In this document: one piece after another, positions 1-5,135 of the stretch
Layout: every line of letters starts with the position of its first letter
Numbering within the stretch: the stretch's first letter is position 1
Assembly: GCA_012727515.1 (NCBI GenBank)
Contig: JAAYGZ010000282.1
Span: forward strand, 1-5,135
Source: Desulfovibrionales bacterium
GTDB taxonomy: Bacteria > Desulfobacterota > Desulfovibrionia > Desulfovibrionales > Desulfomicrobiaceae
Reading direction: 5' to 3'
Length of the DNA stretch: 5,135 nucleotides
Program-made: the position numbers and the translations under genes
The notes under the pieces: generated by a model
What the model was told of the DNA's origin: nothing
What the model saw: only the letters and a program-made list of their open reading frames with translations
Databases searched by the model: none

Positions 1-292
1 CCATAAGGTGAACAGAGGAACCAAAAAATGAGGCTTTAAGGTGGGCGTCAGAGTTTCCTTCAGCGTGCCGGAAATCTGCGCGTTGCGGAAACAGGGTGCG
101 CAGATGCGTGAGGATATCCAGGCACACATCAGGGTCAGCCCCTTCGTTAATGGTCAGGCCCGTGGTGGTGTGGGGCGTATACACAAGCATTGCCCTGGCG
201 TGTTCTGCGTGTTCGCTGGCCAGGTTGAGCAGTTGGGGAGTAATATCAATCATGGCTTCGCGCTGGGTTGTGGTCACAGCAAAGGTGATCAT
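1..292 (-). CDS. YjbQ/UPF0047-family protein, 3' end cut off by the window
   Basis: This is the first 97 codons of a YjbQ (UPF0047) family protein; the C-terminal part lies beyond base 1. Family members are small, about 130-140 residues, so roughly 35-45 residues are missing. Visible family signatures are the segment TPHTTTGLTINEGADPDV (about residues 39-56), matching the conserved His/Thr-rich and NE-AD-DV block. Further on, DFRHAEGNSDAHLKASFFGSS (split here as DFRHAEGN, about 74-81, and SDAHLKASFFGSS, about 82-94) matches the conserved H-x-EGN-D-HLK region. E. coli YjbQ has been linked to a weak thiamine-phosphate synthase activity, but the physiological role of the family is unsettled, so I give no function. 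The ATG at 292 overlaps the stop of the upstream kinase-like gene in ATGA, and no Shine-Dalgarno precedes it. Translation is therefore probably coupled to that gene. Family assignment is firm; function is open. Confidence 0.9.
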   Translation of the reverse strand, partial: MITFAVTTTQREAMIDITPQLLNLASEHAEHARAMLVYTPHTTTGLTINEGADPDVCLDILTHLRTLFPQRADFRHAEGNSDAHLKASFFGSSVHLM

Positions 293-708
293 GCCGGCGA
301 GCCAGAATAGTTGAGAATGAGTTGATTTCCTGCCGTGTTGTAACGAACTGATGTGGCATAATTGGCGAAAATTTCATGTCCGCGCCCGCTTTCAGCAGAG
401 ATGCTACTTTGGGCATGTACAGAGTCTTGCCAGGCAAAGCCCTGGCCCTGGTCTGAGATTTCCAGACAAAAAATATCTTCCTGATGAGTGAGACGAAACA
501 TAACCTGTTTTGCCGGATCCATTTTGTTGCCGTGTGTCATGGCATTATTCAGGGCTTCGCGTGCGAGCAAGGACAGGGAAAAAAAGTGCTGACATAAATC
601 ACGTGTGTACAGAAACTGATTTATTTCATCAATGCAGTGATCAATATTAAACAGATCTGTGTGCATACGTATTTCAAATCCTGTATCAAAGCCGGATAGG
701 TCAAACAT
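289..708 (-). CDS. RsbW-like GHKL ATPase (anti-sigma factor / serine kinase type)
   Basis: A 139-residue protein of the HATPase_c (GHKL) fold, in the size range of RsbW/SpoIIAB-type anti-sigma factor kinases. The N box is EALNNAMTHGNK at residues 51-62, with Glu51, Asn55, His59 and Asn61. The G1 box is DQGQG at 86-90. A G2-like SGRGHEIF lies at 107-114, followed by the usual 'ANYATSVRYN' strand. Proteins of this family bind ATP and phosphorylate a STAS-domain antagonist, or sequester a sigma factor; the substrate cannot be told from the sequence. The reading frame also has an ATG at 756, but I chose the ATG at 708. It has a Shine-Dalgarno (713-718), sits one base after the stop of the phosphatase gene, and avoids a 47-base overlap. 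Order and spacing place it in one operon with the upstream phosphatase and the downstream YjbQ-family gene. Cytoplasmic, with no signal peptide or membrane segment. Confidence 0.88.
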   Translation of the reverse strand: MFDLSGFDTGFEIRMHTDLFNIDHCIDEINQFLYTRDLCQHFFSLSLLAREALNNAMTHGNKMDPAKQVMFRLTHQEDIFCLEISDQGQGFAWQDSVHAQSSISAESGRGHEIFANYATSVRYNTAGNQLILNYSGSPA

Positions 709-709
709 A

Positions 710-1831
710 TTACACCTCAACAGCCAGCAAAATGATGTCGTCTTCCCGTGGCACATTTGGCGGGGCCACGGTGGTATGTATGGCTGTCAGTGCTTCGGGC
801 AAGGGAAGATGATGAAATTTCTGACAGATTTGAGCTAAGTATTGCAGACCCTGGTCACGGGTACGCCGGGTCGGACCAAAATTTTCAATCAGCCCGTCTG
901 TGTACAGAAAAAGACGATCGCCTGGGCTGACAGGTATGCTCAGCACATCAAAGACCACGGAATCAAAAGCACCAAGAATATCCCCTGAAGCATGAAGGAT
1001 CTCATAGTCTCCTGAGGCCCGCACAAGCAGCGGCGCAGGGTGCCCGGCATTAACATATTCAAGCGTGTTCTGGCTCCGGTTAAGTCGCGCAAAACCAGCA
1101 GTAATATGGGTGTCATTTTCCAGAATGCGGCACAATACCCTGTTGATCATGCTCAGGCTTTCTGATGCCGTGGTCACGGGATTGCAATTCTGGCTGAACA
1201 GGGCTTTGAGCGCAGAAGTAATATAGGATGTGCCCAGATCGTGCCCGCTGACATCGGCAACAATATAGTCAAAGACCGCGCCGCCCATAGACAGGACATC
1301 ATAAAAATCACCGCCGGCTTCTAAAATCGGCTCGTAATGTACGGCAAAACCAGCCTGGGGGATGTCTTCTGGACTAACCAGTAAGGATTGCTGGGCATCT
1401 TGCACTTGAGCCAGTCGTTGAGCCTGGGCTTCAATAAGGGCCTGGTAGGTGAAGCGCAGTTTAAGGTGGACCTTGACCCTGGCCAAAACTTCAGCCCGTT
1501 CAAAGGGCTTGGAAATATAATCTACTCCGCCAACATCCAGACCGTGTACCTTGCTGGCTGTATCAGTAAGTGCAGAAATAAAAATTACAGGAATATCTGC
1601 CACGCCTGGTTGGCGCTTGAGATGCTCGCAGGTTGCGTATCCGTCTTCATCGGGCATCATGACATCAAGCAGAATAAGATCCGGCAGCTCCTGGGCGGCC
1701 ACGATTCTGGCGCTTGCCCCGTTGTTTGCAGAAATGGTCTGAAATCCATGTTTGTTCAGGAGCATCTCAAGAATTTTAATATTGAGCGGTTCGTCATCAA
1801 CAATAAGGATTTTTGGGGTTCGATCTTTCAT
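710..1831 (-). CDS. Response regulator with PP2C/SpoIIE-type serine phosphatase output domain (RsbU-like)
   Basis: A 373-residue two-domain signalling protein. Residues 7-125 form a CheY-like receiver: acidic pair Asp12-Asp13, phosphoacceptor Asp56 in LILLDVMMP, conserved Ser86 and Lys108 (SKPF). A Gln/Ala-rich helical linker spans about 126-152. A PP2C-like SpoIIE phosphatase domain occupies about 160-373. Its metal-binding motifs are GGDFYD at 173-178 (Asp175), ADVSGHD at 192-198 (Asp193), NAGH at 261-264, TDGLIE at 311-316 (Asp312), and EDD at 363-365. All key residues look intact. The expected role is a phosphatase, controlled by phosphorylation of Asp56, that dephosphorylates a STAS-domain anti-anti-sigma protein and opposes the kinase encoded next. 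The cognate sensor kinase and the STAS partner are not in the window. The start at 1831 is forced: an in-frame stop lies at 1864-1862, no ATG or GTG falls between, and the next ATG would destroy the receiver. No usable ribosome binding site precedes it. Confidence 0.93.
   Translation of the reverse strand: MKDRTPKILIVDDEPLNIKILEMLLNKHGFQTISANNGASARIVAAQELPDLILLDVMMPDEDGYATCEHLKRQPGVADIPVIFISALTDTASKVHGLDVGGVDYISKPFERAEVLARVKVHLKLRFTYQALIEAQAQRLAQVQDAQQSLLVSPEDIPQAGFAVHYEPILEAGGDFYDVLSMGGAVFDYIVADVSGHDLGTSYITSALKALFSQNCNPVTTASESLSMINRVLCRILENDTHITAGFARLNRSQNTLEYVNAGHPAPLLVRASGDYEILHASGDILGAFDSVVFDVLSIPVSPGDRLFLYTDGLIENFGPTRRTRDQGLQYLAQICQKFHHLPLPEALTAIHTTVAPPNVPREDDIILLAVEV
713..718 (-). promoter_or_regulatory. 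Shine-Dalgarno of the RsbW-like gene
   Basis: On the minus strand GAGGTG is followed by TAAT and then the ATG at 708. The site lies inside the last codons of the phosphatase gene, whose TAA stop is at 712-710. It decides between the two candidate starts (708 and 756) and implies that ribosomes finishing the phosphatase gene can restart on the kinase gene. Confidence 0.75.
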
Positions 1832-1902
1832 CAGGTACTGTGCCAGGAGGTGGAGGTTGAACTAATCTTGGATCTGCTGTGTATCTTTTCGTACAGGAGA
1901 GA

Positions 1903-1945
1903 AGAATACAAGGCATAGAATTTGTCAATCACTTTGGCCTGTCAA
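1903..1945 (-). promoter_or_regulatory. Possible promoter region of the phosphatase operon
   Basis: The minus strand carries two copies of the perfect -35 hexamer TTGACA, at 1945-1940 and 1928-1923, separated by exactly 17 bases. Neither has a good -10 at ideal spacing. The downstream copy has TATTCT at 1908-1903, only 14 bases away, and the upstream copy has AATTCT at 17 bases. The location about 80-115 bases before the start codon is right for the operon promoter, but spacing is off, so this is tentative. Confidence 0.25.
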
Positions 1946-2150
1946 GGTGTCTTTCATAAAAGAAAAATAAAAAAAGATAGGTCATGCTCGCAATTTCCAG
2001 GATCAAAAATTATAATTCGCCCTTGTAGAGACGGGGAATGTGGACAAAAACGCAAAAATTACCTGTTGCCTGGCGCGAAAATAAGAAAAATTGAGCAAAG
2101 ACAGGTCCAGACTCAGGTATTTTTATTTTTTTCCTTGCATCCACAGAATT

Positions 2151-2164
2151 TTGACTTATATCAA
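2151..2164. promoter_or_regulatory. FNR/CRP-family-like operator upstream of lon
   Basis: The sequence TTGACTTATATCAA matches the FNR-type consensus TTGAT-N4-ATCAA in nine of ten defined positions (the mismatch is C for T at position 5). It lies about 58-71 bases before the lon start. Its centre is about 45 bases upstream of the start point expected from the -10 candidate at 2191-2196, close to an activator position but not exactly the classical -41.5. The regulator is unknown. FNR-, HcpR- and other CRP-family proteins bind related palindromes, and the match could be chance in an AT-rich region. Confidence 0.35.
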
Positions 2165-2190
2165 GCTCACTTTGTGTCGTGCGGACAGCG

Positions 2191-2196
2191 TATGAT
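2191..2196 (+). promoter_or_regulatory. Candidate -10 element of lon
   Basis: TATGAT matches the sigma-70 -10 consensus in five of six positions and would put the transcript start near 2203, leaving a leader of about 19 bases. No good -35 hexamer sits 16-18 bases upstream, which would fit a promoter needing an activator at the 2151-2164 site. An alternative pair, TTGCAT (2135-2140) with TATATC (2157-2162) at 16-base spacing, would overlap that palindrome instead and make it a repressor site. Confidence 0.3.
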
Positions 2197-2209
2197 ACTA
2201 TACCACCAT

Positions 2210-2215
2210 GAGGAG
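2210..2215 (+). promoter_or_regulatory. Shine-Dalgarno of lon
   Basis: GAGGAG is followed by six bases and the ATG at 2222. This strong site fixes the start of lon against the longer open frame reaching back to 1922 and against the in-frame ATG at 2192. Confidence 0.85.
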
Positions 2216-2221
2216 ATTTCT

Positions 2222-4633
2222 ATGAGCGACGAAAAAAGCACCGCTCCAGAAATGGAAGCCAGTGTCCATGAGACAAAACCTGCGCCTGAAGACACGCTCA
2301 CGCAGGAATCAGATATTCCATCCATTCTGCCCTTGTTGCCAGTAAGGGACATTGTCATTTTCAATTACATGATCCTGCCCTTGTTTGTGGGCCGGGAAAA
2401 AAGCGTACAGGCCGTGGATGCGGCCCTGAACAGCAACCGCTATATCATGCTCAGCGCCCAGCGCGATCAGGACATGGATGATCCTGGCCCTGAGGATGTC
2501 TATTCTGTGGGCACTGTGGGCATGATTATGCGTATGCTCAAAATGCCTGATGGACGCATGAAGGTGCTGGTGCAGGGCCTGACCAGGGCGCGGATTATCG
2601 GCTACGCGGAAAACGCGCCCTTTGATGCGGTTAAGGTTGAGTTTATTAACGAAACAGAAGTGGAACATATTGGGCCCACAGAAGAAGCGCTGCTGCGCAG
2701 TGTCAAAGAGCAGAGCGAAAAAATTATGGAGCTGCGGGGCATTGAGTCTTCTGAGATCATGTCTGTTATGAGTAACGTGAATGACCCCGGACGGTTAGCT
2801 GATCTGGTCGCGTCAAATTTGCGTATGCGTTCGGCTGATGCTCAGCAGGTTTTAGAATGCCTGGACCCCATGGAGCGCTTGCATCTGATCAACAATCAGT
2901 TGGTCAAAGAAGTGGAAGTGGCTTCGGTTCAGGCAAAAATTCAGACCATGGCCAAAAAAGGCATGGACAAGGCACAAAAAGAGTATTTTTTGCGCGAACA
3001 GCTTAAAGCCATTCGCAGTGAGCTGGGTGACAAAGGCGCTGATGGCGAAGAGCTGGACGAGTTGCGTTCTGCGCTCAACGCCCTTGGCCTGCCCAAGAAA
3101 GTCAAAAAAGAGGCGGACAAGCAGCTGACTCGCCTGGAATCCATGCATCCAGACAGTGCGGAGTTTACTATTTTGCGCACCTATCTGGACTGGCTCATTG
3201 ATCTGCCCTGGAAAAAGACCTCCAAAGACCGGCTGAACATTACAGAAGCAGCGCATATTCTGGATGAAGATCATTATAGTCTGGACAAGGTCAAAGAGCG
3301 CATTCTGGAGTATTTAAGTGTCCGCAAGCTGAACCCGGCCATGAAAGGGCCGATTCTGTGTTTTGTCGGGCCTCCTGGCGTGGGCAAAACTTCTCTGGGC
3401 AAGTCCATTGCCCGTTCCCTGGGGCGCAAGTTTGCCCGCATGTCTTTGGGTGGAATGCGTGACGAGGCAGAGATCAGAGGGCACCGCAGAACCTATATCG
3501 GGGCCATGCCCGGGCGAATTATTCAGTCCATGAAAGATGCAGGCACCATTAACCCTGTCATCATGCTTGATGAAATAGACAAGCTGGGTAGTGATTTTCG
3601 TGGTGATCCGTCCTCGGCTCTGCTGGAGGTTCTGGACCCGGAACAGAACAATTCCTTTACAGATCACTACTTAAATGTGCCTTATGATCTGTCCAGGGTC
3701 ATGTTTATCTGTACCGCCAATATGCTGGATACTATTCCATCAGCCTTGTTGGATCGCATGGAGGTCATTCGCCTGCCTGGCTACACAGAGCAGGAAAAGA
3801 TCGCCATTGCGCGGCGTTATCTCCTGACAAGACAGATTAAGGAAAATGGTCTTTCAACCGAAGAGATCATTATTTCAGATGCCGTGTTAACGGCCATTAT
3901 CCGTAACTATACGCGGGAAGCAGGCCTGCGTAATCTGGAGCGGGAAATCGGCGCAGTATGCCGCAAGTACGCTCGTAAAATTGCAGAAGGTAAAAAAGGA
4001 CCATTCCGGGTCACGCAGGCTGCCCTGACCAAACTTCTGGGGCAACCACGGTTTCAGGATGAAGAGCGTGAGCAGGCCATGCCTCCTGGTGTGGCCCTGG
4101 GCCTGGCCTGGACCCCTTATGGCGGAGAAATTCTGCACATTGAGTGCAGTTTGCTGCCGGGTAAGGGCAAGCTTATTTTAACGGGCAAACTTGGGGACGT
4201 GATGAAAGAGAGTGCGCAGGCTGCGCTCAGCTATGCGCGCAGTAAAAGCGTAAGCCTGGGTATTGCTGAAGATTTTTTTGACACCCATGACATTCATATT
4301 CATGTGCCTGCCGGGGCCACGCCCAAGGATGGGCCATCTGCCGGTGTTACCCTGGTCACGACCTTGCTGTCGGCCATAACCAATGAGCCTGTGGCGCCGC
4401 ATGTGGCCATGACCGGAGAAATCACCTTGCGTGGGCGGGTCATGCCAGTGGGTGGAATCAAAGAAAAAATTCTGGCAGCTGTCAGCCACGGAGTAACCAA
4501 GGTTTTGATTCCGGCTCGCAACACGCATGATCTGGAGGAAATACCTAAGGAATTGCGCAAGCGTATTGAGGTCAAGACCATAGAGACTATTGATGAAATC
4601 TGGCCAGAAGTGCGCGTGCCCGCTGCTTCATAG
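2222..4633 (+). CDS. lon: ATP-dependent Lon protease (endopeptidase La)
   Basis: A complete 803-residue LonA-type protease; E. coli Lon has 784 residues. It is a cytoplasmic homohexameric AAA+ machine that unfolds and degrades misfolded proteins and selected regulators. After a hydrophilic acidic extension (1-31), the LON substrate-binding domain starts at ILPLLPVRD (35-43) and runs to about 230. A charged helical/coiled-coil section follows (about 230-270). The ATPase domain has Walker A GPPGVGKT (383-390, Lys389), Walker B VIMLDEIDK (446-454, Asp450/Glu451), sensor-1 Asn500, a probable arginine finger Arg512 and sensor-2 region REAGLRNLER (565-574). The C-terminal protease domain has Ser706 in KDGPSAG and Lys749 in GGIKEK, 43 residues apart as in the E. 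coli Ser679/Lys722 dyad. No frameshift or lost motif. The start at 2222 has a strong Shine-Dalgarno. The gene stands alone between a divergent operon and a terminator, so it is probably monocistronic. Confidence 0.98.
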   Translation: MSDEKSTAPEMEASVHETKPAPEDTLTQESDIPSILPLLPVRDIVIFNYMILPLFVGREKSVQAVDAALNSNRYIMLSAQRDQDMDDPGPEDVYSVGTVGMIMRMLKMPDGRMKVLVQGLTRARIIGYAENAPFDAVKVEFINETEVEHIGPTEEALLRSVKEQSEKIMELRGIESSEIMSVMSNVNDPGRLADLVASNLRMRSADAQQVLECLDPMERLHLINNQLVKEVEVASVQAKIQTMAKKGMDKAQKEYFLREQLKAIRSELGDKGADGEELDELRSALNALGLPKKVKKEADKQLTRLESMHPDSAEFTILRTYLDWLIDLPWKKTSKDRLNITEAAHILDEDHYSLDKVKERILEYLSVRKLNPAMKGPILCFVGPPGVGKTSLGKSIARSLGRKFARMSLGGMRDEAEIRGHRRTYIGAMPGRIIQSMKDAGTINPVIMLDEIDKLGSDFRGDPSSALLEVLDPEQNNSFTDHYLNVPYDLSRVMFICTANMLDTIPSALLDRMEVIRLPGYTEQEKIAIARRYLLTRQIKENGLSTEEIIISDAVLTAIIRNYTREAGLRNLEREIGAVCRKYARKIAEGKKGPFRVTQAALTKLLGQPRFQDEEREQAMPPGVALGLAWTPYGGEILHIECSLLPGKGKLILTGKLGDVMKESAQAALSYARSKSVSLGIAEDFFDTHDIHIHVPAGATPKDGPSAGVTLVTTLLSAITNEPVAPHVAMTGEITLRGRVMPVGGIKEKILAAVSHGVTKVLIPARNTHDLEEIPKELRKRIEVKTIETIDEIWPEVRVPAAS

Positions 4634-4655
4634 CTTTTGACGATTTAAACATGCG

Positions 4656-4691
4656 AACAGAGGAGGCGGCTTGGGCCGCTTCCTCTGTTTT
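4656..4691 (+). terminator. Intrinsic terminator of lon
   Basis: An inverted repeat begins 22 bases after the lon stop. The left arm (4656-4670, AACAGAGGAGGCGGC) pairs with the right arm (4675-4689, GCCGCTTCCTCTGTT) through 15 base pairs, with one G-U wobble and a TTGG loop. The 3' side merges into a short run of T (4688-4691). The T run is short but the stem is very stable. The opposite strand has no T run after the stem, so it should act only on plus-strand transcripts from lon. Confidence 0.85.
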
Positions 4692-4821
4692 GGCAGGTGG
4701 CTTGGGACTGTGGGCCATGATTGCAGGGCCCTGTTATCTGGGTCAGCTGTACTTGCATTCTATTTCGGGGCTGGATAACGGAGCCAATCTTTTGAAACAA
4801 ACCAGGCGTACACGCGCCCAC

Positions 4822-4825
4822 GAGG
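4822..4825 (+). promoter_or_regulatory. Shine-Dalgarno of the TraB-family gene
   Basis: GAGG lies six bases before the GTG at 4832. It supports this non-ATG start, since the frame is closed upstream by TGA at 4793-4795 and contains no ATG or GTG between. Confidence 0.6.
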
Positions 4826-4831
4826 TTTATT

Positions 4832-5135
4832 GTGCAGAGTGAGAATTTACCAGCCAGCGTGACTGTTGTCGAAGATGGCGAGAAATGTTTTTTTCTGGTG
4901 GGCACGGCCCATGTATCCAAGGACAGTGTTGACGATGTGCGGCGTACCATTGAGTTGGTGCAGCCAGATTCCATTTGCGTAGAGCTGTGCCAGGCCCGCT
5001 ACCAAACCATGACCCGCCAGGATGATTGGCGCCGCATGGACATTTACAAGGTCATCAAAGAAGGCAAGGCTGTTTTTTTGCTTATTCAGCTCATGCTGCA
5101 AGGCTTTTATCGTCGCATTGGGGATAAACTCGGGG
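4832..5135 (+). CDS. TraB/PrgY-family protein, 5' part only
   Basis: The first 101 codons of a TraB-domain (TraB/PrgY/GumN-like) protein; the rest lies beyond the window. Diagnostic features are VGTAHVSKDSVDDVRRTI at residues 23-40, a glycine-histidine motif with the typical S-x-x-SV-x-x-V pattern. PDSICVELCQARY follows at 45-57 (family form VEL-x-x-RY), and then the characteristic block LLIQLMLQGFYRRIGDKLG at about 83-101. Family members usually end in a set of membrane helices, which would be beyond the window. Enterococcal TraB/PrgY lowers the activity of a peptide sex pheromone; the role of chromosomal bacterial and archaeal relatives is not known, and nothing here suggests pheromone function. 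The start is a GTG with a GAGG ribosome binding site; earlier starts are excluded by TGA at 4793. Separated from lon by a terminator, it needs its own promoter within 4692-4821, where I see none that is convincing. Confidence 0.87.
   Translation, partial: MQSENLPASVTVVEDGEKCFFLVGTAHVSKDSVDDVRRTIELVQPDSICVELCQARYQTMTRQDDWRRMDIYKVIKEGKAVFLLIQLMLQGFYRRIGDKLG

Larger units (their letters stand above)
1832..2221. other. Divergent intergenic region between the phosphatase operon and lon
   Basis: This 390-base stretch is richer in A+T than the flanking genes. I see no convincing gene in it. The lon reading frame stays open back to a TTG at 1922, but that part encodes no recognisable Lon sequence. 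Notable contents are a mixed A tract (1957-1975), a palindromic AATTATAATT (2008-2017) and a T tract (2120-2132). An ACCTG at 2061-2065 could pair with either of two CAGGT copies (2102-2106 or 2114-2118) ahead of the T tract, but the stems are short and the loop long. The lon promoter elements lie in the last 90 bases. No CIRCE-type heat-shock operator and no sigma-32-like promoter was recognised. Confidence 0.7.

Noticed and set aside
709..756. An earlier ATG (756) for the RsbW-like gene, adding 16 residues.
   Set aside because: It would overlap the phosphatase gene by 47 bases, whereas the ATG at 708 has a good Shine-Dalgarno and a one-base gap.
1832..1849. A sigma-54 promoter before the response regulator gene (TGGCAC on the minus strand).
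   Set aside because: The required GC dinucleotide at the -12 position is absent and the element would leave almost no leader before the ATG.
1388..1918. A 176-codon plus-strand open frame antisense to the response regulator gene.
   Set aside because: It mirrors a clearly coding gene with intact receiver and phosphatase motifs and has no recognisable domain of its own.
2061..2132. A terminator- or attenuator-like arrangement: ACCTG able to pair with either of two CAGGT copies before a T tract.
   Set aside because: Stems are only 4-6 base pairs with loops above 30 bases, and no upstream plus-strand gene exists for it to terminate.
1963..2132. An A tract (1963-1975) and a T tract (2120-2132) as a possible inverted repeat.
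   Set aside because: The interrupting bases do not line up in antiparallel pairing; this is low-complexity AT-rich intergenic sequence.
1922..2221. A 100-codon upstream extension of lon, open in frame from a TTG at 1922.
   Set aside because: The extra residues show no Lon-family similarity, the region has intergenic base composition, and a strong Shine-Dalgarno sits at the proper distance from the ATG at 2222.
4651..4842. A 63-codon plus-strand open frame after lon.
   Set aside because: It runs straight through the lon terminator hairpin, has no ribosome binding site and resembles no known protein; its end overlaps the TraB-family start.

Overview
The window looks like an ordinary chromosomal segment of a Gram-negative bacterium, most likely a Desulfovibrio-like member of the Desulfobacterota (former Deltaproteobacteria). 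That placement is an inference from the protein flavour: a Lon with an acidic N-terminal extension, a two-domain response regulator/SpoIIE-type phosphatase, and a TraB-family gene directly after lon. The sequence alone does not prove it. No mobile element, CRISPR array, rRNA or tRNA was seen.

Left part (1-1831, all on the minus strand): a tightly packed three-gene operon read right to left. It starts with a response regulator fused to a PP2C/SpoIIE-type serine phosphatase (RsbU-like, 1831-710). One base after its stop comes a small GHKL ATPase resembling an RsbW/anti-sigma-factor serine kinase (708-289). The third gene, a YjbQ/UPF0047-family protein (292 to beyond base 1), overlaps the kinase gene through an ATGA junction and runs off the window. 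The first two genes look like the phosphatase and kinase halves of a partner-switching regulatory module. The STAS-domain antagonist and the target sigma factor or other output are not in the window.

Middle (1832-2221): a 390-base AT-rich divergent intergenic region separating that operon from lon. It holds no convincing gene. It contains an FNR/CRP-type palindrome at 2151-2164, a possible -10 element at 2191-2196, and a clear Shine-Dalgarno that fixes the lon start. For the minus operon it offers only weak promoter candidates, and there is no recognisable ribosome binding site in front of the response regulator gene.

Right part (2222-5135, plus strand): a complete lon gene for the ATP-dependent Lon protease (803 aa), with all ATPase and Ser/Lys protease motifs intact. 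A strong intrinsic terminator follows (4656-4691). After it comes the 5' part of a TraB/PrgY-family gene starting at a GTG (4832) and cut off by the window end.

I did not find evidence of a new kind of system. The points most worth a second look are the coupling of a YjbQ-family gene to a partner-switching phosphatase/kinase pair, the FNR-like site in front of lon, and the anti-Shine-Dalgarno-like leader of the response regulator gene.
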